This document shows, one piece after another, positions 52,107 to 61,624 of a stretch of 64,000 bases of DNA. The stretch's first letter is position 1; each line of letters opens with the position of its first letter. This DNA is from Kitasatospora sp. MMS16-BH015 (GTDB lineage Bacteria > Actinomycetota > Actinomycetes > Streptomycetales > Streptomycetaceae). The notes under the pieces are model-generated. The model saw nothing but the letters and a program-made list of their open reading frames with translations, was not told the DNA's origin and made no database searches. Location of the stretch: positions 620,001-684,000 of the forward strand of contig NZ_CP025394.1 of NCBI RefSeq assembly GCF_002943525.1. Direction: 5' to 3'. Made by a program: the position numbers and the translations under genes.

Positions 52107-53128
52107 GGCCCCGAGTCTGCCACCCACCCCACCGGCATCCCACTACCGCCCCGCACCACCAGCCTCGTCGGCAACACCACCCGCCGCACCGCGCCACCCT
52201 CCCCGGCGAGGCGCCGGAACAGCAGCTGCGCCGCCGTCCGCCCGAGCAGCGCCGAGTCCTGGGCCACCACGGTGACCGGCACCGCCAGCAGGTCCGCCAG
52301 TTCGAAGTCGTCGAAGCCGACCAGGGCCGGGCGCCGGGCCCGCCCGGCCAGCTCCCGCAGCACGGCCACGCTCACCCGGTTGTTGCCGCACATCAGCGCG
52401 GTGACCGGCCACCGCCCGGCCAGCATCCGGTCCAGCGCCAGCCGCACGCCCAGCGGGTCGGGCCGGCCCATCGAGACCCACTCGGGGCGGGCCTCACAGC
52501 CGGCCGCCGCCATCGCCCGCCGGTAGCCCCGCAGCCGCTCCACCGCCGTGAATATCCCCGGTGAATCACCCAAGTAACCGATCCTGCGGTGCCCTTGCCG
52601 CAGCAGGTGCTCGACCCCGGCCCGGCTGCCGCCCTCGTTGTCGCAGAGCACGGTGTCCACGGCCGGCCCGGCCAGCGGCCGATCCACGGCCACCACCACC
52701 GTGCCGGCGGCCGTCTCCCCGGCCAGGTACCCGTGGTCGGCGGCGGTGGGCACCAGGATCAGCCCGTCCACCCGCCGGGCGGTGAAGGCCAGCGCCAACT
52801 CCCTTTCGCGCTCTGGGTCCTGGGCCGAGGAGCCGGAGAAGAGCAGCGCGCCGTGCGCCCGGGCCACCTCCTCCACGGCCCTGGTCAGCGCGGAGTAGAA
52901 CGGATCACCGACGTCCTCGACGATCAGGCCGACGCTGCTGGTGCGCCGCCCCTGTCTCAGCAGCCGGGCGCCGTCGTTGGGCCGGAAGCCGAGCTCCTTC
53001 ACCGCCCGGCGGACCCGCTCGGCCGTCTCCTCCCGCACCCCGGCCTCGCCGTTGACCACCCGGGAGACCGTCTTGAGGCCCACCCCGGCCATCGCCGCCA
53101 CGTCCTTCATCGTCGGCCTGCCCGCCAC
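52103..53128 (-). CDS. LacI-family regulator of the glycoside locus
   Basis: 341 residues. Start GTG 53128 with AAGGAG six bases upstream. Seen: helix-turn-helix (MKDVAAMAGVGLKTVSRVVN), hinge with RLLRQGRRTSSVG, and the effector domain (VGLIVEDVGDPFYSALTRAV; PALVGFDDFELADLL). Divergent from the ABC importer operon; two identical palindromes in the gap are its probable operators. The inducer is likely a sugar freed from N-glycans, for example mannose or a Man-GlcNAc. Confidence 0.9.
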   Translation of the reverse strand: MAGRPTMKDVAAMAGVGLKTVSRVVNGEAGVREETAERVRRAVKELGFRPNDGARLLRQGRRTSSVGLIVEDVGDPFYSALTRAVEEVARAHGALLFSGSSAQDPERERELALAFTARRVDGLILVPTAADHGYLAGETAAGTVVVAVDRPLAGPAVDTVLCDNEGGSRAGVEHLLRQGHRRIGYLGDSPGIFTAVERLRGYRRAMAAAGCEARPEWVSMGRPDPLGVRLALDRMLAGRWPVTALMCGNNRVSVAVLRELAGRARRPALVGFDDFELADLLAVPVTVVAQDSALLGRTAAQLLFRRLAGEGGAVRRVVLPTRLVVRGGSGMPVGWVADSGP

Positions 53129-53151
53129 CCGATCTCCTTCCGTCCGACTCT

Positions 53152-53163
53152 GACAACGTTGTC
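53152..53163. promoter_or_regulatory. LacI-type operator 1
   Basis: GACAACGTTGTC, a perfect 12-base palindrome with central CG, 24 bases upstream of the regulator start. An identical copy lies at 53290. Confidence 0.78.
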
Positions 53164-53250
53164 GCGCCGCCCTCCGGATTTCCCTCCCACCCACGGTCAA
53201 AAACCTTGCGCAACAGCCCACTTCCACCGCAGGAGTTACGGCCGGAAGCC

Positions 53251-53281
53251 TTGACAGCGGTCGAGACTCCATGAGTACATG
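53251..53281 (+). promoter_or_regulatory. Promoter of the ABC importer operon
   Basis: TTGACA at 53251-53256 and a -10-like TACATG at 53276-53281 (19-base spacer). Operator 2 begins nine bases after it, over the predicted start point. Confidence 0.5.
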
Positions 53282-53289
53282 CCAACCGC

Positions 53290-53301
53290 GACAACGTTGT
53301 C
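53290..53301. promoter_or_regulatory. LacI-type operator 2
   Basis: Second exact copy of GACAACGTTGTC, just downstream of the importer promoter, 138 bases from operator 1. Placement fits steric repression, perhaps with looping to operator 1. Confidence 0.78.
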
Positions 53302-53346
53302 CACCGGCTGGACTCCCTGTGTCCGGCCCCGGCGAGGAGGAGCGCG

Positions 53347-54114
53347 GTGCCCGAACCCCTGCTGGCCGCCCGAGGGTTGGTGAAGCGATTCGGCCAGATC
53401 CAGGCCCTGGACGGGGCCGCCTTCACGGTGCACCCCGGCGAGGTGGTGGCCCTGATCGGCGACAACGGCGCGGGCAAGTCGACCCTGGTGAAGACCCTGG
53501 TCGGCGCGATCGCCCCGGACGCCGGGGAGGTGCTGCTCGACGGCCGCCCGGTCTCCTTCGCCGGCCCGCGCGAGGCCCAGGCCGCCGGGATCGAGACCGT
53601 CTACCAGGACCTCGCCCTGGCCGCCGACCTCGACGCCGCAGCCAATCTCTTCCTCGGCCGCGAACTGCTGCGCGGCGGCCCGCTGCGCCCCTTCGGCCTG
53701 CTCGACAAGCCCGCGATGCGCCGCCGCGCGGTCGAGGCCTTCGCCGAACTCGGCGTCGAACTCAAGGAATTGGACGCGCCGGTGGCCACCCTCTCCGGCG
53801 GCCAGCGGCAGAGCGTGGCGATCGCCCGCTCGGTGGCCTGGGCCTCCCGGGTGGTCTTCATGGACGAGCCGACGGCCGCCCTCGGCGTGGTCCAGCGCGA
53901 GCGGGTGCTCGACCTGATCCGCCGGGTCCGCGACCGGGGCGTCGCCGTGGTGCTGATCAGCCACAACATGCCCGAGGTGCTCTCGGTGGCCGACCGCGTC
54001 GAGGTGCTCCGGCTCGGCCGCCGGGTGGCCCGCTTCGAGGCCGCCGACACCTCCCTGGAGGAGTTGGTCGCCGCGATGACCGGCGCGCTCGAACACGAGG
54101 AAGGCTCACCGTGA
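53347..54114 (+). CDS. Sugar ABC transporter ATPase (CUT2, single domain)
   Basis: 255 residues; GTG with GAGGAGGAG upstream. Walker A GDNGAGKS (38-45), signature LSGGQ (149-153), Walker B VVFMDEP (169-175, Asp173, Glu174) and switch His in LISHNMPEV. It is a single ATPase unit, as in FrcA-like CUT2 importers, not the fused double RbsA form. Energises the permease encoded next, with which it overlaps (GTGA). Confidence 0.92.
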   Translation: MPEPLLAARGLVKRFGQIQALDGAAFTVHPGEVVALIGDNGAGKSTLVKTLVGAIAPDAGEVLLDGRPVSFAGPREAQAAGIETVYQDLALAADLDAAANLFLGRELLRGGPLRPFGLLDKPAMRRRAVEAFAELGVELKELDAPVATLSGGQRQSVAIARSVAWASRVVFMDEPTAALGVVQRERVLDLIRRVRDRGVAVVLISHNMPEVLSVADRVEVLRLGRRVARFEAADTSLEELVAAMTGALEHEEGSP

Positions 54115-55112
54115 ACCGACCCCCGTCCCCGCTCGCCAGGCTGCGCCGGAGCCTCGGCAGCCGGAACACCTTCTGGACCTTCCTCGTCCTGCTCGCCCTG
54201 GTGCTGGTCTTCTCGGTGCTGCGGCCCCACGCCTTCGCCACCGTCTTCGAACTCCGCAGCGTGGCCACCGAATCCTCGATCCTGGTGCTGCTCGCCGTCG
54301 GCCAGACCTTCGTCATCGTCACCGCCGGGATCGACCTCTCCGTCGGCTCGGTGCTGATCTTCTCCGGCGTGATCGCCGTCCGCGCCATGAACGCGCTGGA
54401 CAGCGGCCCACAGGCCGGCTGGGGCACCATCGCCCTAGGCGCGGCGGCCGGCGCGGGCGCCGGCCTGGGCTGGGGCGTGCTCAACGGACTGCTGGTCGCC
54501 AAGGCCAAGGTGCCGCCGCTGATCGTCACCCTCGGCACCCTCGGCATGGCGCTCGGCACCGCCCAGATCCTCACCCACGGCGTCGACCAGGGCAATGTGC
54601 CCACCAGGCTGGCCGACACCTTCGGCAGCGGCAGCCTGTTCGGCATCCCCTGGCTGATCGTGATCGCCGTCCTGGTGGTGGCGGCCGCCGCCGTCACCCT
54701 CTCGCTCAGCCGGTTCGGCCGCTACACCCTCGCCGTCGGCTCCAACACCGAGGCCGCCCAACGGGTCGGCATCCGGGTCGACCGCCACCTGATCAAGGTG
54801 TACGCCCTCTCCGGCCTGCTGGCCGGCCTGGCCGGCGTGCTCAATCTCGCGCACTTCAGCAGCACCACCCTCACCAGCGGCACCCAGGACAACCTCAACG
54901 CGATCGCCGCCGTCGTGCTCGGCGGCACCAGCCTCTTCGGCGGCAGCGGCTCGGTGATCGGCACCGTGATCGGGGTGTTCATCCCGGCCGTCCTGCAGAG
55001 CGGCTTCACCATCCTCCAAGTCCAGTCGTTCTGGCAGACGGTGGCCGTCGGCGCCGTCCTGGTGCTCGCCGTCTGGTCCGACCAGCTGCGCCGCCGCCGG
55101 CGACAGCGCTGA
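54111..55112 (+). CDS. Sugar ABC transporter permease (CUT2)
   Basis: 333 residues, GTG start overlapping the ATPase stop. About ten hydrophobic segments and the RbsC-type signature ITAGIDLSVGSVLIFSG / TLGTLGMALGTAQI. The Arg-rich C-terminus is cytosolic. Forms a homodimeric channel with two ATPase copies. Confidence 0.92.
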   Translation: MNRPPSPLARLRRSLGSRNTFWTFLVLLALVLVFSVLRPHAFATVFELRSVATESSILVLLAVGQTFVIVTAGIDLSVGSVLIFSGVIAVRAMNALDSGPQAGWGTIALGAAAGAGAGLGWGVLNGLLVAKAKVPPLIVTLGTLGMALGTAQILTHGVDQGNVPTRLADTFGSGSLFGIPWLIVIAVLVVAAAAVTLSLSRFGRYTLAVGSNTEAAQRVGIRVDRHLIKVYALSGLLAGLAGVLNLAHFSSTTLTSGTQDNLNAIAAVVLGGTSLFGGSGSVIGTVIGVFIPAVLQSGFTILQVQSFWQTVAVGAVLVLAVWSDQLRRRRRQR

Positions 55113-55143
55113 CCCCCGCTCCCCACCGGTGAAAGGACTCCCC

Positions 55144-56127
55144 GTGCCCGCAAGAAGCCTCCGCCCCACCGCACTTGCCGCGCTCGCCCTGCTCGCCCCC
55201 GCCCTCCTCCTCACCGCCTGCGACAGCACCGGCAACGGCAATGGCTCCGGCAGCAGCATCGCCTTCGTCGCGGGCAAGACCGGCGACCCCTTCTACATCA
55301 CCATGAAGTGCGGGGCGAGCGCCGAGGCCAAGAAGCTCGGCTACTCCTTCTCCGCCACCGGCTCGGCCGACTGGAGCGTCCCCGAGCAGGTGACCGCCGT
55401 CAACAGCGTGACCGCCAACCGCCCGGGCGGCGTCCTGATCTCCCCCGTCGACCCCAACTCCCTCGCCGCGCCGGTCAAGACGCTGCAGAGCGCCGGCACC
55501 AAGGTGGCCATCGTCGACACCTCGCTCACCGACACCTCCCTCGGCGTCACCCACATCTCATCCGACAACACCCAGGGCGGCACCCAGGCCGCCGACACCA
55601 TGGCCGGCCTGCTCGGCAGCTCCGGCGAGATCGTCATCCTCACCCCCGACCTCACCACGACCACCACCAACGCCCGGATCGACGGCTTCAAGCAGCAACT
55701 CGCCGCCAAGTACCCGGGCTTGAAGATCGACGACATCCGCCAGGTCGGCGACACCGCCCAGGGCGCCGCCTCCGCCGTCGGCGACGAACTCGCCGCCCAC
55801 CCCACCCTCACCGGCATCTTCACCGCCAACTCCCAGACCGGCGAGGGCGTCGGCACCGGCCTCAAGAATGCCGGCCGCCAGGGCAAGATCAAGGTCGTCT
55901 CCTTCGACGCCGGCCCCCAGCAGGTCCAGGCCCTGGAGAGCGGCGCCGTCGACGCCCTGATCTCCCAGGACCCGTACGGCATCGGCCAGCAGGCCGTCGA
56001 CCAGCTCGCCAACGCCCTCACCAAGAAGCCCGTCACCGACCCCATCCACACCAAACTCGCCAGCATCACCCGCGACAACCTCCACGACCCCGCCCTCGCC
56101 CACTTCCTCTACAAGGCCGATTGCTAA
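55144..56127 (+). CDS. Sugar-binding lipoprotein of the CUT2 importer
   Basis: 327 residues. GTG 55144 with AAAGGA before it is preferred over the in-frame GTG at 55129. Signal with lipobox LLTAC (Cys26), then a ribose-binding-protein-like domain (IAFVAGKTGDPFYITMKCGA; NRPGGVLISPVDPNSLAAPV; IFTANSQTGEGVGTGL). Presents sugar to the permease. In context it probably binds mannose or a small oligosaccharide from N-glycans. Confidence 0.9.
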   Translation: MPARSLRPTALAALALLAPALLLTACDSTGNGNGSGSSIAFVAGKTGDPFYITMKCGASAEAKKLGYSFSATGSADWSVPEQVTAVNSVTANRPGGVLISPVDPNSLAAPVKTLQSAGTKVAIVDTSLTDTSLGVTHISSDNTQGGTQAADTMAGLLGSSGEIVILTPDLTTTTTNARIDGFKQQLAAKYPGLKIDDIRQVGDTAQGAASAVGDELAAHPTLTGIFTANSQTGEGVGTGLKNAGRQGKIKVVSFDAGPQQVQALESGAVDALISQDPYGIGQQAVDQLANALTKKPVTDPIHTKLASITRDNLHDPALAHFLYKADC

Positions 56128-56249
56128 AACCAGGGGTGCGAGGAACCGCGCGCCCAGCCACCCACCCGCCCGCAGCCGCCCTCCTCCTTCGTTCCCCACC
56201 CAGCTCCGTACCCGCGCTCCCGGCACCCCCGTCCGGAAGGAAGCGACGC

Positions 56250-59200
56250 GTGTCCCGCCTCCCCATCCTCCTCCTCGCCGCCGTCCTGACCCTCACAGCA
56301 GCACCAGCGGCCCTCGCCGCTGAACCTGCGGCCGTCACCGACCCAGCCGCCCTGGTCGACCCCTTCGCCGGCACCGGCAACGGCGGCGGCACCGTCGGCC
56401 AGGTCGACACCTTCCCCGGTGCGGACCTGCCGTTCGGCATGGTCCAGTGGAGCCCCGACACCCCGGCCAAACCCCCGGGCGGCGGCTACGACATCAACGA
56501 CCACACCATCACCGGGTTCAGCCTCACCCACCTCTCCGGCCCGGGCTGCGCCGTGGCCGGCGACTTCCCGTTCCTGCCGCTCACCGGCCCGCTCCCGGCC
56601 GACCCCTCCGCCGCCGGCGTGCCCTTCGACCACGCCACCGAGTCCGCCCACCCGGGCGCGTACTCCGTGACCGCCGGCGGCGTCCGCACCGAGCTCACCG
56701 TCACGCCCCGCACCGGCCTCGGCCGCTTCACCTACCCCGCCACCGACCAGGCCAGGATCCTGGTCAAGACCGGGTCGAGCCAGAACGGCGGCTCCGCCGC
56801 CCAGTTCCACCTGGTCGGCGACCGCGAGATCACCGGCTCGGTCACCAGCGGCCACTTCTGCGGCCAACCCGACACCTACACCGTGTACTTCGCGGCCCGC
56901 TTCGACCGCCCGTTCACCAGCTCCGGCAGCTGGTCGCAGGGCGGCTGGGTCGGCTTCGACACCCGCACCGACGCCTCGGTCGGCGTCCAGACCGCCGTCA
57001 GCTACGTGAGCACGGCCGGCGCCGAGGCCAACCTCGCCGCCGAGGCCCGCAGTTGGAGCGTCCCGCAGGTGGCAGCCCAGGCCCACCACCGCTGGAACGA
57101 CTACCTCCGCCGCATCACCATCGCCGGCGGCACCCGCACCCAGCAGGCCACCTTCTACACCGCGCTCTACCACTGTCTGCTCCACCCCAACCTGTTCAGC
57201 GACGCCGACGGCCGCTACCCGGGCTTCGACGGCGCCGTGCACACCGTCCAGCCCGGCCACGCCCAGTACGCCAACGTCTCCGGCTGGGACATCTACCGCA
57301 CCGAGGTGCCCCTGCTCGCCCTGCTCGCCCCGGACGAGACCGGCGACCTCGCCACCTCGCTGCTGAACGACGCCGACCAGGGCGGCTGGCTGCCCAAGTG
57401 GCCGGTGGCCAACGGCTACACGGGCGTGATGAACGGCGACGCCGCCGACCCGATCCTGGCCGGCGCCTACGCCTTCGGCGCCCGCGGCTTCGACGCCGCC
57501 AAGGCGCTCCGCACCATGGTGCACGGCGCCGAGGCCACCACCGGCCCGACCGGCCAGGGCTGGTACGTCGAACGCCCGCACGCCGCCGAGTACTTGGCGA
57601 ACGGCTACGTGCCCAACCTCGGCTCCGACTCGATCAGCCCGGTGCCCAACGGGGCCTCCGAGACCCTCGAGTACGCGCTCGCCGACTTCTCGATCTCCCG
57701 CCTGGCCACCGCCCTCGGCCAACCCGCCGTGGCCGACCGCTTCCAGCGGCGCTCCGGCAACTGGGCCAACCTCTTCGACACCGCCACCGGCTACGTCCGC
57801 CCGCGCGACGGCGACGGCGCCTTCCCGCCCGGCGACCCGGTGGCCACCACCGGCGGCTTCGGCCAGAGCGGCTTCCAGGAGGGCAACGCCGCCCAGTACA
57901 CCTGGATGGTGCCGCAGGACCTCCGCGGCCTGGTCGACGGCCTCGGCGGCGACGCGGCGGCAGCCGCCCGCCTCGACACGTACTTCTCCCAGCTCAACGC
58001 CGGCCCCGACCTGCCGTACCACTGGCAGGGCAACGAGCCGGCCTTCGGCACCCCGTGGGTGTACGACAGCCTGCACCGGCCCTGGCAGACCCAGCAGACC
58101 GTCCGGCGGATCATGGACAGCCTGTACGCGCTCGGCCCGGGCGGCGAGCCCGGCAACGACGACCTCGGCGCGATGAGCTCCTGGTACGTCTGGTCCGCCC
58201 TCGGCCTCTACCCGCAGACCCCCGGCACCCCGCTGCTCGTCCTCGGCAGCCCGCTCTTCCCGCGCGCGACCCTGCACGGGCCGCACGGAAGGGAGTTGAC
58301 GGTGACCGCGAGCGGCGCCGGCCAGACCTACGTGCAGCGCCTGGCCGTGGACGGTCGCCCGTCCACCCGCACCTGGGTCGACCTCGACCACGTCCACCGG
58401 CTCGACTTCACGCTCGGCGCCACTCCCAACACGGTCTGGGGCAGCGGCCCTTCGGACGCGCCGCCCTCCTTCCCCACCGGCCGCCCGGCCTTCCCGCCGA
58501 CCACCCGGGCGTTCCTGCGGGTCGACCCGGCGCAGACCAGGCTCGCGCCCGGCGGCTCCGCCACCGTCCGGGTCACCGTGGACAACTCGCTCGGCACCCA
58601 ACCCGCCTCCGTCACTTGGCAGTCCACCCTCCCCACCGGCCTCACCGCCCGACCCGCCGGCGCCACCGTGACCGCCCCACCCGGTGGCAGCGCCACCACC
58701 GCGCTCACCCTCACCGCCGGTGCCGGCACCCCCACCGGCTACTACCAACTCGCCCTCACCGCCCGCACCGACACCGGCGCCACCCTCGCGCGCAATCACC
58801 TCCTGGTGACCCTGGCCGCCCCCGGTGAGACCATTCCGACCGCGTACGTCTCCAACTACAGTGACAACACCGTCACCCCGGTCGACACCCGGACGCACAA
58901 CGCCGGACCGCCGATCAGCGTCGGTAGCGGGCCGGACGGCATGACCACCGCGGCCGGGCACCTGTACGTAGCGAACAACAACAGCAACGACGTCACCGTG
59001 GTCGACCTCGCCACCAACGCCGTCACCGCGACGGTCAGGACCGGTGCGGTGGCGGCCGACGTCGCCGCCACCCCGGACCAACACACCGTCTGGGTCAGCG
59101 ACTTCGGTGACGGCACCGTGCATCCCATCGACACGTCGACCTTGGCCGTGGGGGCTCCGGTCAAGGTCGGCGCCCAACCGGAGCGGCTGCGCGTCAACCC

Positions 59201-59708
59201 GGCGGGCACCGAACTCTGGGTGGCCGACCAGGGCGACGGCACGGTCTCCGTGGTCGATCTGGCCACCCGCACGCTCCGCCGCACCGTCCCGGTCGGCGCC
59301 GCCCCGTTCGGGGTGGCCTTCGCGCCGGACGGCAGCCGCGCCTACGTGAGCGAGAACGGCTCCGGCACCGTCTCGGTGATCGACACTGCGAGCTACCGGG
59401 TGGTCGCCACCGTCCCGGTCGGCTCCGGCCCGGAGTACGTCAGCGTCGCGCCCGACGGCCGCACGGCCTACGTGGCCGTCACCGGCCCCGGCGGGGTCGT
59501 CCCGATCGACACCGCGACCGCCACCGCCCGACCCGTCATCCCGACCGGCGGCGGCACCTACGCCCTCGCCTTCTCCCCCGACGGGCGGACCCTCTGGGCG
59601 GTCGACTCCGCCACCAACGACGTCCGACCGGTCGACCCGGCCACCGGCACCCCCGGCCCCGCCGTCACCGTCGGCAACGTCCCGGACGGCATCGCCGTGA
59701 CCGGCTGA
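56250..59708 (+). CDS. Secreted GH92 alpha-mannosidase fused to a YVTN beta-propeller
   Basis: 1152 residues. GTG 56250 with GGAAGGAAG upstream; signal peptide 1-24. GH92 N-domain (about 30-270) and catalytic domain (about 275-745) with GYTGVMNGDAADPILAGAY, QEGNAAQYTWMVPQDL, GNEPAFGTPWVYD and GNDDLGAMSSWYVWSALG, family motifs that hold the calcium site and acid/base residues. Then a NEW3/Ig-like domain (about 750-855) and a C-terminal seven-blade-like propeller of about 290 residues with YVTN repeats (TAYVSNYSDNTVTPVDTRT). GH92 enzymes are exo-alpha-mannosidases acting on high-mannose N-glycans. The propeller fusion is unusual and may bind protein or glycan. Confidence 0.92.
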   Translation: MSRLPILLLAAVLTLTAAPAALAAEPAAVTDPAALVDPFAGTGNGGGTVGQVDTFPGADLPFGMVQWSPDTPAKPPGGGYDINDHTITGFSLTHLSGPGCAVAGDFPFLPLTGPLPADPSAAGVPFDHATESAHPGAYSVTAGGVRTELTVTPRTGLGRFTYPATDQARILVKTGSSQNGGSAAQFHLVGDREITGSVTSGHFCGQPDTYTVYFAARFDRPFTSSGSWSQGGWVGFDTRTDASVGVQTAVSYVSTAGAEANLAAEARSWSVPQVAAQAHHRWNDYLRRITIAGGTRTQQATFYTALYHCLLHPNLFSDADGRYPGFDGAVHTVQPGHAQYANVSGWDIYRTEVPLLALLAPDETGDLATSLLNDADQGGWLPKWPVANGYTGVMNGDAADPILAGAYAFGARGFDAAKALRTMVHGAEATTGPTGQGWYVERPHAAEYLANGYVPNLGSDSISPVPNGASETLEYALADFSISRLATALGQPAVADRFQRRSGNWANLFDTATGYVRPRDGDGAFPPGDPVATTGGFGQSGFQEGNAAQYTWMVPQDLRGLVDGLGGDAAAAARLDTYFSQLNAGPDLPYHWQGNEPAFGTPWVYDSLHRPWQTQQTVRRIMDSLYALGPGGEPGNDDLGAMSSWYVWSALGLYPQTPGTPLLVLGSPLFPRATLHGPHGRELTVTASGAGQTYVQRLAVDGRPSTRTWVDLDHVHRLDFTLGATPNTVWGSGPSDAPPSFPTGRPAFPPTTRAFLRVDPAQTRLAPGGSATVRVTVDNSLGTQPASVTWQSTLPTGLTARPAGATVTAPPGGSATTALTLTAGAGTPTGYYQLALTARTDTGATLARNHLLVTLAAPGETIPTAYVSNYSDNTVTPVDTRTHNAGPPISVGSGPDGMTTAAGHLYVANNNSNDVTVVDLATNAVTATVRTGAVAADVAATPDQHTVWVSDFGDGTVHPIDTSTLAVGAPVKVGAQPERLRVNPAGTELWVADQGDGTVSVVDLATRTLRRTVPVGAAPFGVAFAPDGSRAYVSENGSGTVSVIDTASYRVVATVPVGSGPEYVSVAPDGRTAYVAVTGPGGVVPIDTATATARPVIPTGGGTYALAFSPDGRTLWAVDSATNDVRPVDPATGTPGPAVTVGNVPDGIAVTG

Positions 59709-59714
59709 ACCCGA

Positions 59715-59744
59715 CCGGGGCGCGCCCGCCAGGGCGCGCCCCGG
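59715..59744 (+). terminator. Hairpin after the GH92 gene
   Basis: CCGGGGCGCGCCC (59715-59727) pairs with GGGCGCGCCCCGG (59732-59744), 4-base loop. May end or lower transcription into the next gene of the locus. Confidence 0.75.
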
Positions 59745-59772
59745 CACCTCCACCCCCTACCCAGGAGCACCC

Positions 59773-61479
59773 GTGCAAGCCCCCAAGCTGATAAGGCGGT
59801 TGGCCCTCGCCACCGCCGCCCTCGCCCTCGCGCTGCCGCTCACCCCGGCCGCCGCCGAGTCACGCCCGGCCACCGCTGCGGCCGCCGGGCAGGTCGAGAC
59901 CAACTACGCCGACCCGGTCACCGCGCTGCCCCCGGTCAGCCGTCCGGACACCCCGCACTGCACCGTGACGGCGATGCAGCACGACTTCGCCAACAGCTAC
60001 GGCCAGCCCTTCACCTCCACCCTCACCCCGCCGCCGGACTGCCCCGGGCCATGGAACAAGGTGGTGCTCGACTGGTCCGGCTCGGTGGGCGGCCGCCAGT
60101 ACGACCGGCTGGCGGGCGTCTGGATCGGCGGCGCCGAGGTGCTCCGCACCTCCACCCCCGAGCCGGACCCGGACGGCATCAAGTGGCACGTGGACACCGA
60201 CATCACGGCCTTCGCCCCGCTGCTGCGCACCGCGCAGCCGGTGGTGGTCGACCTCGGCAACCTGGTCAACTCCACCTACACCGGCGTCTTCCACATGACC
60301 ATGACGGTCACCTACTACCAGGCCGACCACCACCACCCGGCCGCCGCCACCGCCGACCAGGTGCTGCCGGTCTCCCAGTCCACCACCGCCCCCGGCTGGT
60401 GGAACCTCGGGAAGGGCCAGAGCGCCACCGCCACCCTCGCCTTCCCGCGCAACCTGACCCAGGCCCACCTCCAGCTCTACGCCCGGGGCGGCGGCTGCGA
60501 GGAGTTCTGGTACGCCAACGTGCCCGACTCCTACGCGGCGGCCCACGCCGACGAGGGCCTCTGCGGCGGCGGCACCTACCGGGAGATCCAGGTGCAGGTG
60601 GACGGCCGTCCGGCCGGCACCGTGCAGCCCTTCCCCGCCATCTACACCGGCGGCATCAGCCCGATGATGTGGCGGCCGATCCCGGCCATCGACGCCTTCC
60701 GCACCCTCCCCTACGACCTCGACCTCACCCCCTTCGCGGGCACCCTGACCGACGGCAGGCCGCACACCGTCACCCTGCTCCCGCCCGCCGGCATCGCCGA
60801 CCTCTGGACCCTGGACGGCAGCCTCTTCCTCTCCACCGACCCGCTGCGGCAGCAGACTTCGGGCGCCGTCACCCTCGACACCGTCCAGCCCGACCCGCAG
60901 CTGACCACCACCACCGCCGCCCAGGCCGACGGCAGCGACCTGATCACCGCCACCGCCACCCGCGACTGGTCGGTCAGCGGCTACGTGGACACCTCGCGCG
61001 GCCGGATCACCACCCGCCTGGACCGCCACGGCTCGTACAGCAACCGCGACACCATCAGCAACGGCGGCCAGCAGCAGGTCAGTTCGCAGCGCGACAGCGG
61101 CTGGCTGCAGACCACCGTCAGCCACGGCCCCGGCCGGCCCGAGGGCACCCGCGCCGACTGGTCCTACCCGATCGACGTGACCAGCACCTACGTGCCCGGC
61201 GCCACCGCCGACAGCTACCTCGTCCGCGGCCAGGCCACCGTCGCCCGCCACCTGAGCACCAGCACCCAACAGGGCCACCACTGGCGCCCGGTGGACTCCA
61301 CCGACGACCGCCTCACCGCCCAGGGCGTCATGGAACGCCAGTCCGGCACCCTAGTCCAGGCCGACGGCAGCGGCTCCGAGCACTACACCGGCCACTCCGC
61401 CGACGGCACGTGCTACGACCACCAACTCGCCGCCGACCACGGCTGGATCACCCTCGACCGGACCACCACCTGCGGCTGA
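59773..61479 (+). CDS. Secreted PNGase-A-like peptide N-glycosidase
   Basis: 568 residues. GTG 59773 after CCAGGAG. Signal peptide 1-28 (TPAAAES). The body matches the peptide-N4-(N-acetyl-beta-glucosaminyl)asparagine amidase A family: HDFANSYGQPFTSTLTPPPD, WNKVVLDWSGSVGGRQYDRL, VWIGGAEVLRTSTPEPDPDG and WHVDTDITAF. It would release whole N-glycans from Asn of glycoproteins outside the cell. Placement directly after the GH92 alpha-mannosidase gene supports this. The C-terminal third (about 400-568) is a beta-rich region of unknown role. Confidence 0.88.
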   Translation: MQAPKLIRRLALATAALALALPLTPAAAESRPATAAAAGQVETNYADPVTALPPVSRPDTPHCTVTAMQHDFANSYGQPFTSTLTPPPDCPGPWNKVVLDWSGSVGGRQYDRLAGVWIGGAEVLRTSTPEPDPDGIKWHVDTDITAFAPLLRTAQPVVVDLGNLVNSTYTGVFHMTMTVTYYQADHHHPAAATADQVLPVSQSTTAPGWWNLGKGQSATATLAFPRNLTQAHLQLYARGGGCEEFWYANVPDSYAAAHADEGLCGGGTYREIQVQVDGRPAGTVQPFPAIYTGGISPMMWRPIPAIDAFRTLPYDLDLTPFAGTLTDGRPHTVTLLPPAGIADLWTLDGSLFLSTDPLRQQTSGAVTLDTVQPDPQLTTTTAAQADGSDLITATATRDWSVSGYVDTSRGRITTRLDRHGSYSNRDTISNGGQQQVSSQRDSGWLQTTVSHGPGRPEGTRADWSYPIDVTSTYVPGATADSYLVRGQATVARHLSTSTQQGHHWRPVDSTDDRLTAQGVMERQSGTLVQADGSGSEHYTGHSADGTCYDHQLAADHGWITLDRTTTCG

Positions 61480-61494
61480 CCCCACCCGCCCGTC

Positions 61495-61529
61495 CGGGCC
61501 CGCGCCGACACCCGATCGGCGCGGGCCCG
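61495..61529 (+). terminator. Terminator after the PNGase gene
   Basis: CGGGCCCGCGCCGA (61495-61508) pairs with TCGGCGCGGGCCCG (61516-61529), 7-base loop. Confidence 0.78.
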
Positions 61530-61624
61530 ACCCGTTCCCGCCCGGCCGCCCCCTTACCCGCCCGCCCTGCGCAACTCCCTCAGTTCTCTCCGTCCCACCC
61601 TCCCCTCCCCCGAGAGGCCCGGCC

